From positions 58,222,053-58,286,052 of the forward strand of contig OX457027.1 of the NCBI GenBank assembly GCA_949752745.1: 64,000 nucleotides of DNA. Reading direction: 5' to 3'. Below, one piece after another: positions 1-13,500 of this stretch. The position numbers and the translations under genes were made by a program. Position 1 is the first letter of the stretch. Every line of letters starts with the position of its first letter. This DNA is from Protula sp. h YS-2021 (Eukaryota; Annelida; Polychaeta; Sabellida; Serpulidae). Under the pieces are notes generated by a model. That model did no database searches and was not told the origin of the DNA. It was given only the letters and a program-made list of their open reading frames with translations.

Positions 1-365
1 TCAACTATTTAATATATATTGTTCAAATAAACTATAACCCCTTTATTTAAATTTTCGGTCCCTTGACTTTGGTCGCGCGACATTTAAAGTCCAGAATGTA
101 AACAAACATTTGACAGGTGGATGTGGAAGCTAACTTTTCTGCACTTTTATGAACAAATCAAAGATATTCATCTCACTAAAAACTGTGCCTGTTGTACAAA
201 AAGAGCATATTGGGCATTAACCTTCTGTAAATGTTTTAATAATAGGGACTGGTATGCAGGGTTCGTGCCTCATACCTTATGAAGTTGACCCCTATTAGTG
301 GAGCAATGGTAGGCTTCGTAGCTCTGACAGAGATATACGATGTTATACAAGTCAGAGCTAATCGG
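1..365 (-). repeat. Family A repeat, left arm of inverted pair
   Basis: Bases 1-365 are the reverse complement, with scattered differences, of 1955-2318. Matching landmarks include AAACAAACATTTGACAGGT here against ACCTGTCAAATGTTTGTTT near 2212, and TTCGTAGCTCTGACAGAG near 314 against TCAGAGCTACGAAG near 1999. The arms flank INTS8 exon 1 and its presumed promoter. Confidence 0.85.
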
Positions 366-1776
366 GGCTATGTGTCCGCAAGAATGTGAATATGTTTCTG
401 GCAAGATGAAATCGCAAAAACGTTTCTGCAAAAGTCAAAGTGTTACATTTGCCTTATCCCTCTGCCGGCCTTTGAACCCCCAATTATCGCTCCACCGTTC
501 TTGGTGAATATACGAAGAAAGACAATTTTTGTATGTTCTTAAAATATCTGTCAATAAATAAACTGACCACTGAGCAAATAAAATGCTTGAAAGGAAACCC
601 AGTGTCCTCGAACAACCTTCTTTTTATACGAGTATACACAGGGGATCGAAATTGAAATGGCTATGTTCTCAAAATCAAAGTTGTTTGTTTTTAGCATCAA
701 AATTGGGCTGTTTCAGAGCAAACCCTTTTATGCTAAAAAAAAATCGATTGGCTTGTGCATATTTTCACAGATTCGGCTCAAAGCGCCTAAGCCTGACGAC
801 ATTGGCTTCGTAAAAGAGTTGACTTCTTAGTGGTCGTCGGCGTTTCATTGATATGATTTAGCAGATTTTTTTGTGACTTACCTTCGCATTTTAAATTGCT
901 ATTCTGTATCTTTGTGTTGGATAATTTTCTAATCAAGGATATCAAAATCTGCTTTTTAATAGTTTCATGTAAATTAGCAAATTAATAAAATACAGAGTTT
1001 GATATTTTATGATCCAGCCGAACACAGAGGAAACCATATTATTTGTAAAAATCGATTCAACCAGCTGGCTTGTAGAACCAAGGATAATGTTGAATAATTT
1101 AGCTACCCTCATTTTAAAAGACAAGGGTGCATTTTTAAAAAATAATTTTTACAAAACCGAGAAAAGAAGAGGAACTATGTATTTTTAAGCAAACCTTGAG
1201 TTTATAAATAAAAAATAAAGTTTATCTTATGGTATGCAAAGCTTTGCTTACATGCCCAACTTTTGATGCAATATTTTGCATTGTGTGATAAAAAGAAATA
1301 TAAACTAAAAACAGCTTTCCAGCTAATCATGTATGCGAAGGAAACTGGGGTAACAGTTAATGAGGAAGGGTATACAAAATAAAGAAATAAGCCCAAGCTG
1401 TAAAATTTAGTAAATACTCCAAGCATTTCCCAAGGACACCGATCCTGACTTTAAGCAGTCTCTAGTTGTTGATATTACTATATAGTCTTCTTTCTCTTTT
1501 TTATTGACACCAGACAATGGAATGGCAGAGAATTTCAAGTAATTTTAGAGTCTGGAAAACATACAGAAAAAGGAAATTTTCTTTCCTACTGCCTATAACA
1601 CATGAATATTATGAATATTCTTGAATTTATATTAAATCTTTGCAAGACACTATCGTTTCAATAGCCATAAAAATAATCAATTGCTTTGCGATTTCTGGCT
1701 ACTAATGGACGACCCTGAAATTTTAACGTACCACTTGGATAATAGCTAATTGGCCAAGCTTAATATAACTGCAAAA
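366..1776. other. Upstream region of INTS8, no gene seen
   Basis: This stretch lies between the left family A arm and the INTS8 start codon and must hold the INTS8 promoter and 5' untranslated region, perhaps with a noncoding first exon. I see no convincing TATA box or CpG island. The short open frames in it have no recognisable family features. Confidence 0.4.
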
Positions 1777-1888
1777 ATGAATGTTCAGGCTCAGTTCAGT
1801 AAATCAAAGCACCCTATAAAAGTGTCCTGGTTTGAATTTTTGTTAGACGATGCCCTTCTGGAACTGCATCTCACCGAGGAAAGACAAG
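1777..1888 (+). CDS. INTS8: INTS8 exon 1 carrying the WFEF motif
   Basis: This short exon encodes the first 37 residues plus one base, including W18-F19-E20-F21 followed by LLDDALLELHL. It aligns with the human N-terminal WFEFLLEESLLEKHL. Published structural and functional work on Integrator links this WFEF motif to PP2A recruitment. The exon ends at a GTAATG donor in phase 1, which joins exactly to exon 2 at 6311 to give DPSPTELIALFL. It is isolated by a 4.4-kb intron full of repeats, so automatic gene finders could miss it. Confidence 0.88.
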
Positions 1889-4800
1889 GTAATGAAATCC
1901 CCTGTTTTCGCCCAATTTGACACTGGCCATTTCTGCGACCCAGTTGCTGTTTAGCTCCTAGTCATCTCTGACCTGTATAACATTGTATATCTCTATGTCA
2001 GAGCTACGAAGCCTTACATTGTTACGCTAATAGGGACCAGCTTTGAATGTTCTGAGGCACGAATCCTACATACCAGTCCCAATACGAGTAATTCAAACAT
2101 TTACTGAAAGTTCATGCATAAAATACCCTTTTTGCAAAACAAGTATAATTTTTTTGAGCTGTTTATTTTTATTTGTTCATAAAAGTGCAGAAAAATGAGC
2201 TTCCACACCAACCTGTCAAATGTTTGTTTACATTCCGACCTTTAAATGTCACAAGACCAAAGTCAGATGACCAAAAATAGTTTATTTGTTAAATATATAA
2301 TAAAATAGTTGATAAATGCAGAGTTAGGTATAAATTTATTTTGTATACCCACAATATTTGACGTTTTATTTTCTACGTTCTTTTTGAAATATCAATTCAA
2401 AAGTTTTTTGGTGGATAATTGCAAAAATTATTGTTAATTGCAAAAATTGTTGTCTCTCATTCACGTAATATAGTATGCTCCCTGTATACAAACAAATGTC
2501 AGTTATTGCGGGAGAATTGTAGTTATTTCCGTGTTATTTTCATTTAAAGAAAACGTAACACAGAAGTTGTATATCATTACCGTTGTGTTTTGAGGGCCTT
2601 TAATAAATGCCAATAAAAACTTATGGGTCGTGGAATCGCGCATAAAGTAACCACAGGGGTGCCTCAGAGCGAGCGCAGTTGACTTGCTTATCGTTATATA
2701 GCGAGGCTTAGAAGCGGTGCCCGGAAACTTTGTAGAGTACCGGTTCTTGGAGCTAGTTGCTATTAAGCCAAATTTAACTTTAGGTGTTCCCAATAAAAAT
2801 GCGCAAAAATTATACGTTTCGAATAAATTAACCGGCTAAAAAATGATTGAGAGATTTCGCCTAAATGTCAAATTTCTCTTGCACCAAACAGCAGTCTGGT
2901 TTTTAACAACGAATAGAAGAGAACTCGGCTCCGCAACGAACTCGGACCCGCATTTTAGGAGAACCCAGCCCTGCTGCTTAAGAGAAGTCGGTCCCGCTAA
3001 AAAAAATTTCCAACTTTTTAACTTACAAAAATATAAGGTTTAAACATAAATATATCAATTCATGATCAGAAAAAGATAAAACGATATCAGATGTTAACAG
3101 ATGTGTAACCTACCTGAATTACAAAAAAAAAAAAAAAAAATAGCCTGTTTGTGAAATACAATTCGTCTTCAAATGCAATAAATAGTTACCTGTGATCATT
3201 AATTACAGAAATAGCCGCTTCTAATTGCAATGATTCTAATTGCAATCCAAGAAGAAATTTGTGATTGCAATTCCGTATATTCTTTTTGGAGTTACATTTG
3301 GACCGAACCAGAAGGATCAAAATATCCGGTTCTGATTTTAGTTACGCTAGTACAAGAACAGGTTTACCCGACCCAAAAAATGTAAACAATTAAAATGGAA
3401 GGCGGAATAATGGATGAACTGAAAATTTTTGTTCAAGCACATGAAACTTCCAATGCCATATTATTATCCATATTTGTTAACAAAGCCGTGTTGATGGAGT
3501 ACATAAATTGCTCAATAACGGCAAATAAACAAAGAAAACAAAAAAAACTCTTACTGTTTGGCGGCCATTTTGACATTATCAGGTGATGTCAAGTGAGGTA
3601 AGGAACTTAACGTGCGACGAAAAGATCCATACCCTCGAAAGTTGAGATTAGTGGTCATTTATATTACAAGAACTGTGGCCCTTTCTGTTCTAGGAAGATA
3701 GAAAGGTCTGCTGGGACTTAGTAACACAATGCAGATAGAGCAAGTACTATGTTATGAAACATGTTATGTCATGTGTAACATAAGTTTGTATATTCATTGG
3801 GACAATCGCAGTGTTATTCATTGTTACAAATAAGATATTTCCTCCGTTTCATTGTAAAAAGACCATTCGTACTTTCAGATCTTTTCGATGGAGGTGTCGT
3901 TTCGACTGCAATTTGTTTGGTTTAATACAAACGAAATGATAAGCGAAAAACATCAAAATTGTAATTTTCTTTCAGGTCAGTACATTTCTTTCATGAGCCG
4001 TTTTACTTTATTTTTGAACAATGTTAAGTAATTGTTTAATGTAACAAATTTTGGTAGTTTGTTGCAGAATTTTGGACCAATAACTGAGATAAATCGGATT
4101 TTAAAATCAACGGAAAAGTAAATTATATATATTATATAGTTTACTCCCGTAGTACCGGCATTCGGTGTACCGCCAAGCTCGCACTTACGCCATAATTTGC
4201 TTAGTCCCGTTTTTTTCGTGGATAACTCTCCCGTTATACCACCAAATTTGCTTAACGCCATCCGCCACGCATGTTGGAAAACCAAGGTGCGATTTATAAG
4301 GCATTTATCATTCGTTGTACCGCCATCAAATTTCACCGAAAAATTCTTTACCAACGTTCCCAGTCCGAGTTTCGACTGTACATTACATTCGCCTGACTTT
4401 ATTTGATGACCTGCACACTTGACCATGGTTTAAGCAGCGGGGGTTGCAATGCAATAAACACACTTCAACCCCTTTTAATAGGGGTTATGAAAATCCAAAC
4501 ATGCTACAAACGGTTGCCTACAAAAGGTTTTGTAGGCAACCTTGCGTCGAAGCTAACTGAAAGCATTTGGTACGCTACTTAAACAGTCATTTGCGTTAGG
4601 AATAGTTAAAATATCAGATAAGGTTTCGAATTTACCATAAAATTTCATGGATTTCTGGTTTTGTTTCATATGTCAAAATCACTTCAAGATGGAAAAGAAA
4701 AGAAAGTGATTTCAATTTGACTATAGAAAAAACTTGAAATCTTGGAATGTTCAGAAAAAATCTTTAAAAACTCACCAAGAAGTAAAAAATTATTTTTCAT

Positions 4801-7560
4801 TACGACAGGATAGTGAAATAAAACGTAGAACAACCGGTGACATAGTGAATAAAAAGGGCAAATGACAGACGAAAGGAAAAGATGGTTCGTTCTCATGAAA
4901 AATATACTAATGGCAAAACATGTAGATCTCACAGAAAGCCTTTTTCTTTGGTTCTCCGACGCCCGGGCAAAAAATTTACCTATAACTGATAAAATCTTAA
5001 CAGAAAAGGCTGAGATATTTGGTGCTGAACTTTCAATTACCGATTTTCTGTATTCAAACGGTTGGCCACAAAGATTTAAAACTCGTTTTGGGATAGCCAA
5101 GTGATAAGTGGTGAAGGTGCCGGAGAATTCTAAACGCTTATTTCAGATGACCGTGAGAAAGCAATTAACGCTATGAAGGATTGCGCGCATTCTAACATTT
5201 ATTACATGGATGAAACGTGTCTGTTTTACAGACTTTGACCAGATCAATCGCTCACGACGAGCGACATAATAATCGGAGCAAAGCATGCGAAGGATAGAAT
5301 AAAAGTCATATTGTTTAATGTATACAAAGTGATAATTCCGAAACTGAAGATCACGACGATGACCACGTTGATTTCAGACGCGTCAATGAATATGCCACCG
5401 AATGCTTTCAAAGCCAAAAAAAAAAACAAAAAAACACACATTCACAGCGTCTTACGCTATTGGGAGCCATCAGGCGTTGATACCATAAACGCGTATTTAA
5501 AATTAGAGCATATTATTGAAAAAAATGTCTGTACAGGCTGCTAAGCAGTAATCGCTCCTTGATTTTTTAGCAAAAAGTACAACTGTACTTCAGTGACTGT
5601 TTCGTTGGTGAAATGTGAATACGTATTATTGGAGTGAATTTTAGCACAATCAGTTGCAAAATTTTGCATTCAGAAGTGTGTACTTGCTGAACATTTTTTT
5701 GGTAATTTTTGTCTTTCTGAACTCAAAGGTAAAAAATATAAAAAATATACAAATGGTCTCCCTAAGTGCTATATATAAGGTATGGTCTCCCTATGACTGG
5801 TTTTATATATATATATATGCGGTATGTGTCAGAGATTTTCTAAGTGCCACCACTCCCTGAGCTACCTTGTTCTTCCAATATTTTATCTGATCGTTCAGTA
5901 AAAGGTTTTTTTTTCTCCAGAGAAGGGTCAGGTTGGTGGAAGATTTTACTTTAAAAATACTACTAATTTCTCAATAAAATAATCTGAATTTTGTGGGATG
6001 ATCATCTGTCAGGCTATTAATGATAAACCTGCAAGTGACGGAGCGGAGGAAGCAGGAATTTTGACACGGTGAACTTCGCTATCGACTTGGACGCGAGTGC
6101 TTCTTAAGTATCCTGTACTACCCTAGAGCCTCTTTCTGGTTCGAGAAGTAAAACTTTACAAATATGCATATCTATGTTTTTAAACATAGGGCTGAGGTGC
6201 TAAACCTCTATCACATTCAAAACCGGCTTTTCATGGGAAACATGAGATCAAGGGTGTACCACATGGTCAGATAAAAAAAAAACGGGTTTAATATTTGTAT
6301 TTCGCAACAGATCCTTCGCCGACTGAGTTGATAGCTTTGTTCCTGTACCAGAAAGATGCCGCGGTGGCCGCTGCCAAAGAAATCAAGCATGATCCCCTTG
6401 ATATAGGTACGTTAGCAAGTATCTCATGGGCACATTACCAAGAATCTCACAAGTGCGCTGCTAAGTATCTCACTCTACGTTACCAAGTATCTCGTAGGTA
6501 TTTTGTGTGAAATTCTGTTACTCAGGCGTGGCCGCATACAAGAATTATGTTTTATCGAGCACATTTTAGGCTGTTTTGGCTTAAAGTATGGTTATATAGA
6601 AATTGCCGTGTTGAAACACTACAGATTTAAGCGTACATGCATCTGGAGTTTTCTCCTGAGTTTCATATGGAAAAACTGATCAATGGTTCCTTATTTACTT
6701 GAGTATTTGCAGAAACTAATCAATTGTTTCAGATACCCAAACCCTCGCTGAGAACAAGAAAATAAAGGCTTTGAAACTTTTGGCCTTGAAGGTTGCTGCG
6801 TTTTTGAAATGGGATTTAGATACATTGAACAAAAGGTTGGTTCGAGTATCTGGGTCTTTCAGCTTTTGAAACCCTATAGTTGGTATCATGAGTTGCTTCG
6901 GACAAATATATGTTGCATTTATGCTCAGAAAATTTTGCTCTGGCATCTGTGTAAATATTTCTCTCTGACCCTTTCTCCCTATCTTTATATATATACCTCT
7001 TTATACTTCCCTCCATGCTATTGTGAATTTCTATGCCTGTATGCCGTTTTTAGCATGTTCACGGTCTTGTTTTCGCAGTGTGCCCCTTGCCATGGTACAA
7101 GACATGCTGCTGGAGCTCCTGAAGTGCACACTCGGGGAGGAGGACGCCGATCCTGCCAGACACTCAAGCCTGGATCTAAAGACACTGACAGACCAGGCAC
7201 TCTTTGCTGTCCTGTTGTACCATAGATGGTAAATGCGTCGGTCGTAGTTGGCTCTGTGCGTGTATGTTTAAAATACAGTAACTTGAATTTTTAGTAAGTA
7301 CAGTATTTTTATTGTTTTTCTATCGCTACAACTCGCTGTGATGATAGGCATTATGTCTTCGGTAAATTTTCAATAATATATGATTCAAATATACCTAACA
7401 AGAGTTGGCCTTGTATTACTGCTTTTGGATTGACACAAATTGGGCACCAATAATTTAAGTGCTTTGTTACAACTTCGTTTGCTTACAGGTGCTTAAAAGT
7501 GACGGTGGATGAGACTTTTCCAACGAGACAAACAAAAACGCTTGGAGTACAAGTGTAAGA

Positions 7561-7591
<31 letters not shown>

Positions 7592-10500
7592 AATAAAGCA
7601 CCCCGCTAGACATCTTATTTTTTTTAGTGATTTCATTGAAGTTATTCGATATATATTTTCTGAGTGTTTACTAAAAAGCAGATGCAAAAAGAGAAGCATG
7701 TCACAATTTAATTTTTTTGTTTTTAGCCCGGGTCTGGACATACCAGTTCTTAACGCTGCAAACGGCAAAGATACTGTCATGGCAATTGTAAGTTTCCCTA
7801 TTAAATTACTATGCTCTGCATTGTGATAGTTTTCCTTAAGCGTTTTAGCATTAACATAAACTGAAATTCAGGTGCGGTGTCTGTTTTCGCAGCTCAGTGT
7901 GTGTTTTAATATGACACAGTGCTATGTTTCATTCTTAATGTACTCTTTTTATGTTCAAGATTAAAGAAGGATTACAGGAATCCATAATAACGCTGGAGAA
8001 AATGCTAGGTCAAGTTACAGGAATCAAAGTGCCTACCCTTAAAAGCCTCGGTCATATGTCTTTGTCGTCTGATCTTCCGAATTTTGATTGGTCACTGGGT
8101 GCTGACGTAACAGCACAGGAAATAACGTCACAGGTCTTTTTTATGTTGATTTGTTTAGCGGCATGATTTACGACGAACATCTAGGGGAAGATGGTAGGGG
8201 AACGGGTGGTAGGCAGTTCGTGATATTCGAAGTAATTTCAGATAAGTTTGGGAAATGCCACGAAGGGTTATTTCTCTACCTGTGTGTTCTTTTCCTGTTT
8301 TGTTTGCAATAAAAGTTAATTGCGGGGTATTAATTAAAATTCGAAAAAATAAATAAATAAATAAAATAAAATAACAAATAAAAGCAAGCATATTCGTTAC
8401 TTATTCGGCCTGTGTCAAATTGTGTCAATGGATGGCGAAAATTTTTCTTGCGGTTTTTTTTTCAGATCACGTACCAGCTCGGGAGGATATATTTCTACAA
8501 CCAGAAGTTCGAAGATGCTGGCACGATGTTTCAGACAACCAAACAAGCCATCAGCACGGTATGATGACGTCATATGACATGCAGTTTGTCTGTGCCTTAC
8601 GAAGTAAATGTGTTAATAAACAATAAGTGCGTCTTAATGATCGCAGACAGCAGTGGATGTGATTAATAATCATAACTAAATAACAACATCTTCTTTTGGC
8701 CCAGTGGTGTATTATTCCGTTAGGCTAACTGACGGGTAAAATGTTGAAATGGAGTTGAAACAAGACATTGCTCAGTTAATTGCAAACAAGTAATTGTTTA
8801 GGTATATAATTTGACTTGCAGAGTATGGGAAAATTAAACCAAGAATATTAGCTTTTTATGTGTATTAAGCTAAATGTTATTTGAGTCTTATTAAATCTTG
8901 AGAACGAAACATGTAGGTGCCTGAGCCGTTCTTTAAGAGGGTGGATGACGGGAAGTTGGACGGGTACTGCCTGGCGTGTGGAGGCGTGCTCGGCCATTCC
9001 TTGCAGACCTCTCTCTTCAGTAAAGTGGAAGCGAGTCTGAAGAATGATTACAAGGTAATACCTCGTGTTTATAGTGTTTTGTGGGTACTGTTCGATGAGG
9101 CATATTTACCTTTTCTCGCTGTTTAAGTGCTTAGGATTTTAAATTAAAGATAGATACAAAACCACTACACCAAAAGTATCTTTACTTTTAAATTTGTTAA
9201 CTGCATGCATTACTTTTCATGATTTTACACCCATGTTGATGCAGGGTATTGTAGAACTGCTCACTGACGACAATCAGAAATGTGAGCTCAGTTTCGTGTA
9301 CAGACAGGCTGTGGAAGAGGAGGTGAAAAAAACGCAACGGTACAAACTTGTCGCTTTAATTTCAATTCTAAGTTTCCTTTTGTTCATTCCATTGGTTCTG
9401 CTTAGGATGGTGTTGATCAAGATTAAGCTTCATTGTAAAGAATATAAGAAGGTAGAAAATTTCTAGTTTATAATACGTTTTAGGAAATTGCAGTGACTAA
9501 TTTTCAAGGAAGACAAAATTTTCAGAGGGAATCTGTCATAAAATTGTTTTATTTAGGTATTTTTGTTCGCGATCTGCACACTGTAGAGCTGTCCAAAAGG
9601 GGCTGTGCAATTTAGATTTAAGAATTTACACTCCGGTTACTTGAGCGTTCCCGCCAGATACTCTCACGCCTGCAGGGACTTGCGGAGAGATTCTTTGTTG
9701 ATTATGGGGTGGGGGTGGGGCGAGTGGATGATTGATTTGGCAATATTAACGAGTACAGTAATGTTGACTTGGAATATTTTTAGTGGATCAACACTGTGTA
9801 CCGAAGTGATGATGTGTAATGCTGTAGCCAGTGCCATACGTGGCGGGACCCTGGCGGCAGAACACGAAAACGATCTACAGGTAATTGATCCGACTTCATA
9901 AGATAAGATCAACACTGTGTACGGAAGTGATCATGTGTAATGCTGTAGCCAGCACCACACGTGACGGGGACCCTGGCGGCAGAACATGAAAACGGTATGC
10001 AGGTAATACCTTGGTGTCCAGATACAAATGTCTTTGAAACTGACACAGTTATTGATATAAGTTAATAGACCGAAAGGGACAGCGATGGTGGGGTTGTGAG
10101 CGGCATGGAAGACCTTATGCTTGCAGGCAAAGTCAGAAGCGGTAGCAGCCTTCCTTCAGTCAGCGACGGCATGTTTGGCGGGGTTAAGTGCGGCACAGAA
10201 GTTACAGCTGAAGACTTGCATCAGGTGAGTTTTTGAATACGTATAAAAATTTTGAATGCACACTGAAGGTTACGGATATGACAATTCAAGCGTGAAATAT
10301 GCATTGATTACATCTCACGGTTTACATCTTAAGTTTATTTTAACCTTTATGAGAATGTGAAGCTCCACCTGTAATTTGAGTAAAACCATCAAACATCCGA
10401 ACGCCAACCCTCCCCCCACCCCACCTAAACAAAAGCAAATTCCGGTGCAATGTTATTGAACATTGCTCTCCAATTTTCAGATATCTTTGTTACAAACTGG

Positions 10501-13500
10501 GGCCAGGATTTTGCAAAAAAGTTGTAGGATCCAAAGTGATAAAGGTTTTCAATGCTGATGACATTACAGAAGTAAAACTGTTGATAAAACAACAAGCCAA
10601 GCCTGCCCAGTTAGTGCTGCCAGGTAAATAAAAAAAGCATACATTCTATTTAGTTAATGGCTAAAGTAATCGTTAAATAATTAAAGTTAAGAAATATAAA
10701 TAATAGTGATCAAGTAGCGTGTTGCAATTTTGGGTGTAGCTCTGCAGTTGGCACGATAGGTTCAACTTCCCCATTAAAAATTAGCGGATAAGCCGTTTAT
10801 CGGATACCTCATCTATTTTTCGCTCTGGACGAGTTTTGGTTACTTGTGTACTTTTGCGCTGTTCACTTTGCACAGACGGTGTTAATTTGTTTGTACAGAG
10901 CTGAGTAGCACGGAACAAGCGGACGTAGAGCGTAGACTTCTCATTAGCTATGATGCCAAGGAAGTGAAGGAACTTGTGCAGAAGCTTCTCAACAAAGTTC
11001 CAAAACATCAGATCATGTTCCTGACGGAGAAAGTAAGTCTTTGAATTCTACAAAGACTGAGAAGTATTTTTGTTACTTGACAAATTAGAACGTGATTAAA
11101 ACAGGGGTTGTTTTTTTTTCCGTCGATCGACGGAAATCCGTCGATTTTGAGCCAAAAATTGTGGTCCTGCAGATAAGCTGCAATAAATTTTTGTTCACTC
11201 TAGAGGAGAGTAGGGGAGGGCGGACCTCGGTGCTTGCAGATGCTGTTGTGGAGATTTTAAGTTGTCAGGTGTAAAATTTTCGCGCTCGTGAATCAGCACC
11301 CTGCAGTTCTTGCTATGTTTTAGTTAGGTCAAAATATATCATATGAGCCTCGTGCCGAAAATATCACAAATTTCCGAGGCTCAAAATTTTCCGTCGATTT
11401 CAACGAGCCTGAGAACGACCTGGAACGACCACTTATAAATGCACTAAGTGTAGGAATTAAAATTTCGCAGTGCGTAGACCAGATTGTATTTTTTTGAGTT
11501 GGAAAATATGAAAAAAAGGCATTTAAACAAGTAACGATGGCAAATTAATGAGGAAAGATAAGGGGAAATTTTCCAGCCAAACAAAATGTTAATTGTTGCA
11601 TTTCAGTGGAAGCTACCTCGGGAGCTGTCTCAGCTCATAGATGGCGTTGCGATACAGTGGGTGCAAGTGTATAGTCATGTGCTCATAGCCAAGTCACGTG
11701 TCTGTATTAATTTGGAGGTGTGTACCACTCAAAGAAAGTTTTCAAGTGACTTTTATATTTTTTATGTAAAAATCTTACCATTGTTTTCATTGATTCAGTC
11801 ATCAATAATGTACGAGTTTTATAAAAGAATTTTACAGAATTCTGAATTTTTTAGTGTTTGAAATCTAGTTTTTTTTGGAATTTTTTATGGCTTGAAGTGT
11901 AATTTTCGCTTCGGTCTAGTTTGCCTTTGTATTGCATGTTATTAAGTCACGGTAAGCAGTAAGTCTGTGGTGAGGAATGATTCAACTGATTGCACTAAAA
12001 GCCCAATGCAGCCATATTTCCAAATAAACAAGTTATGAGATGGATAGTGCGGTTTGCAGTTGTGATTAAGGAGGTGTGCAGGACTTATAATGTGGGCTAG
12101 GTTAAATCAGGTTCTGGGCCTATCCTGAGGAACAAGTGTTTTTTTTTTTTTCTTTTTTTTTTTGGGGGGAGGGGGGGGGTTGGTGTTTTCTTTGATTTGT
12201 CAATGAATTATGATTGTATTTGCAGAAAAGGAATATTATTCTTTTATTTCTGTAAATTGAAAAATGGGAAACGGGTTTCCAAAACGATGGATTTTATTGG
12301 GGAGATGTATGTTTGTATTTACAAACACAAGAAATTAAATATTAAGTCAAATGAAAGTGCAAGGTTTATCCGTGGACAATGATATTTTGTGTGCACTGGT
12401 CACTTTGGTTTTTCTTTGAATGCAACTGCGTGGGGACGTGCCATGTTAAACTGAAATTCAAGATGCAATTATTTCTGCATTTATTATAAAGAATGGTATT
12501 ATGATGTCATGCAACTGCATTGTGACGTCATATGAATTGACAGCGGTACAGCACGGCTCGGGCGTTACTCCAGGCCGCTGACAGCGCCACGAAGGACATC
12601 GCTTACAAGCTGGGCAAGCATCTGCGCTGGGAGCTGGTCCGGGTGGACTTGCTGGCGGACGCGCGGGGCGACAGCGATCAAAGCACGAGCAGCGAGGCGC
12701 TTAGGAAAGCGGCCAGAGTGTGCATAGCCTCGTTGGATTCTAAACATGGTATGTGTTTTTTTTTCGTAGAGTGTTATCTTTATAAAGCCTAACTCATCTG
12801 AAAGCAAAACAGAGCTTGCGTCAATCAATCGAGTGTAATCAACATGCAGTATATATCCACTAACTCGAACCTCGATAACTTGTAATATAACACATGAGTA
12901 GAGAATACTTGAAGACTCATAATCATGAGCATTTCTTATTTGACACCTTGAATACTGGATTTCTCTAACATTTAACTTGGGCCCGGCGATTTTTGAGGAA
13001 TGGAATACCTAACATTTAGTTTAAATGTCACTCTTTTTGCTTCAATACACACTTGTTGCTAGAATGTGTTCAGGGCTGGTTTTTACAGCTCTAAACGTAG
13101 ATGGGTAAGACAGTCATAATGTTTCTGAGAATCTTGCAGCAGGGCAAAAAAGCGAAGCTGCTTGCATGATGAATTATCACTTTATATTTACATAATATCC
13201 TCGCGTTTTTGTTATTAGATATCCACCCTCATCCGGACACAGTGTCCATGGCCGTGGCATATATGTTTAATAAAAAGGAGTACGACTATTTCGCAAGTAT
13301 GGACAAAGTAAATAACGAATATTTGAAGGTGAGAGTGTGAGACAGTTCAGACTAATAAATTTAAGCAAAAGTAAGGCGTGGAATAAATCACTTCTTTTTC
13401 GTTGAATAGGATGGGGAGAGGGAGAAACAAAAGAAACAAATTATTTGAATGAAAGAGAAAATGAAAGTCAGATGAATATAAAACTGCAATATTCACTATT

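Noticed and set aside
3977..4426. 149-codon minus-strand open frame as an intact gene
   Set aside because: Only its end resembles a LINE reverse transcriptase; the remainder has no family features, so it is kept only as a short relic.
12130..12180. T-run followed by a G-run as a regulatory or quadruplex element
   Set aside because: Low-complexity tract in an INTS8 intron; similar homopolymer runs occur throughout the window.
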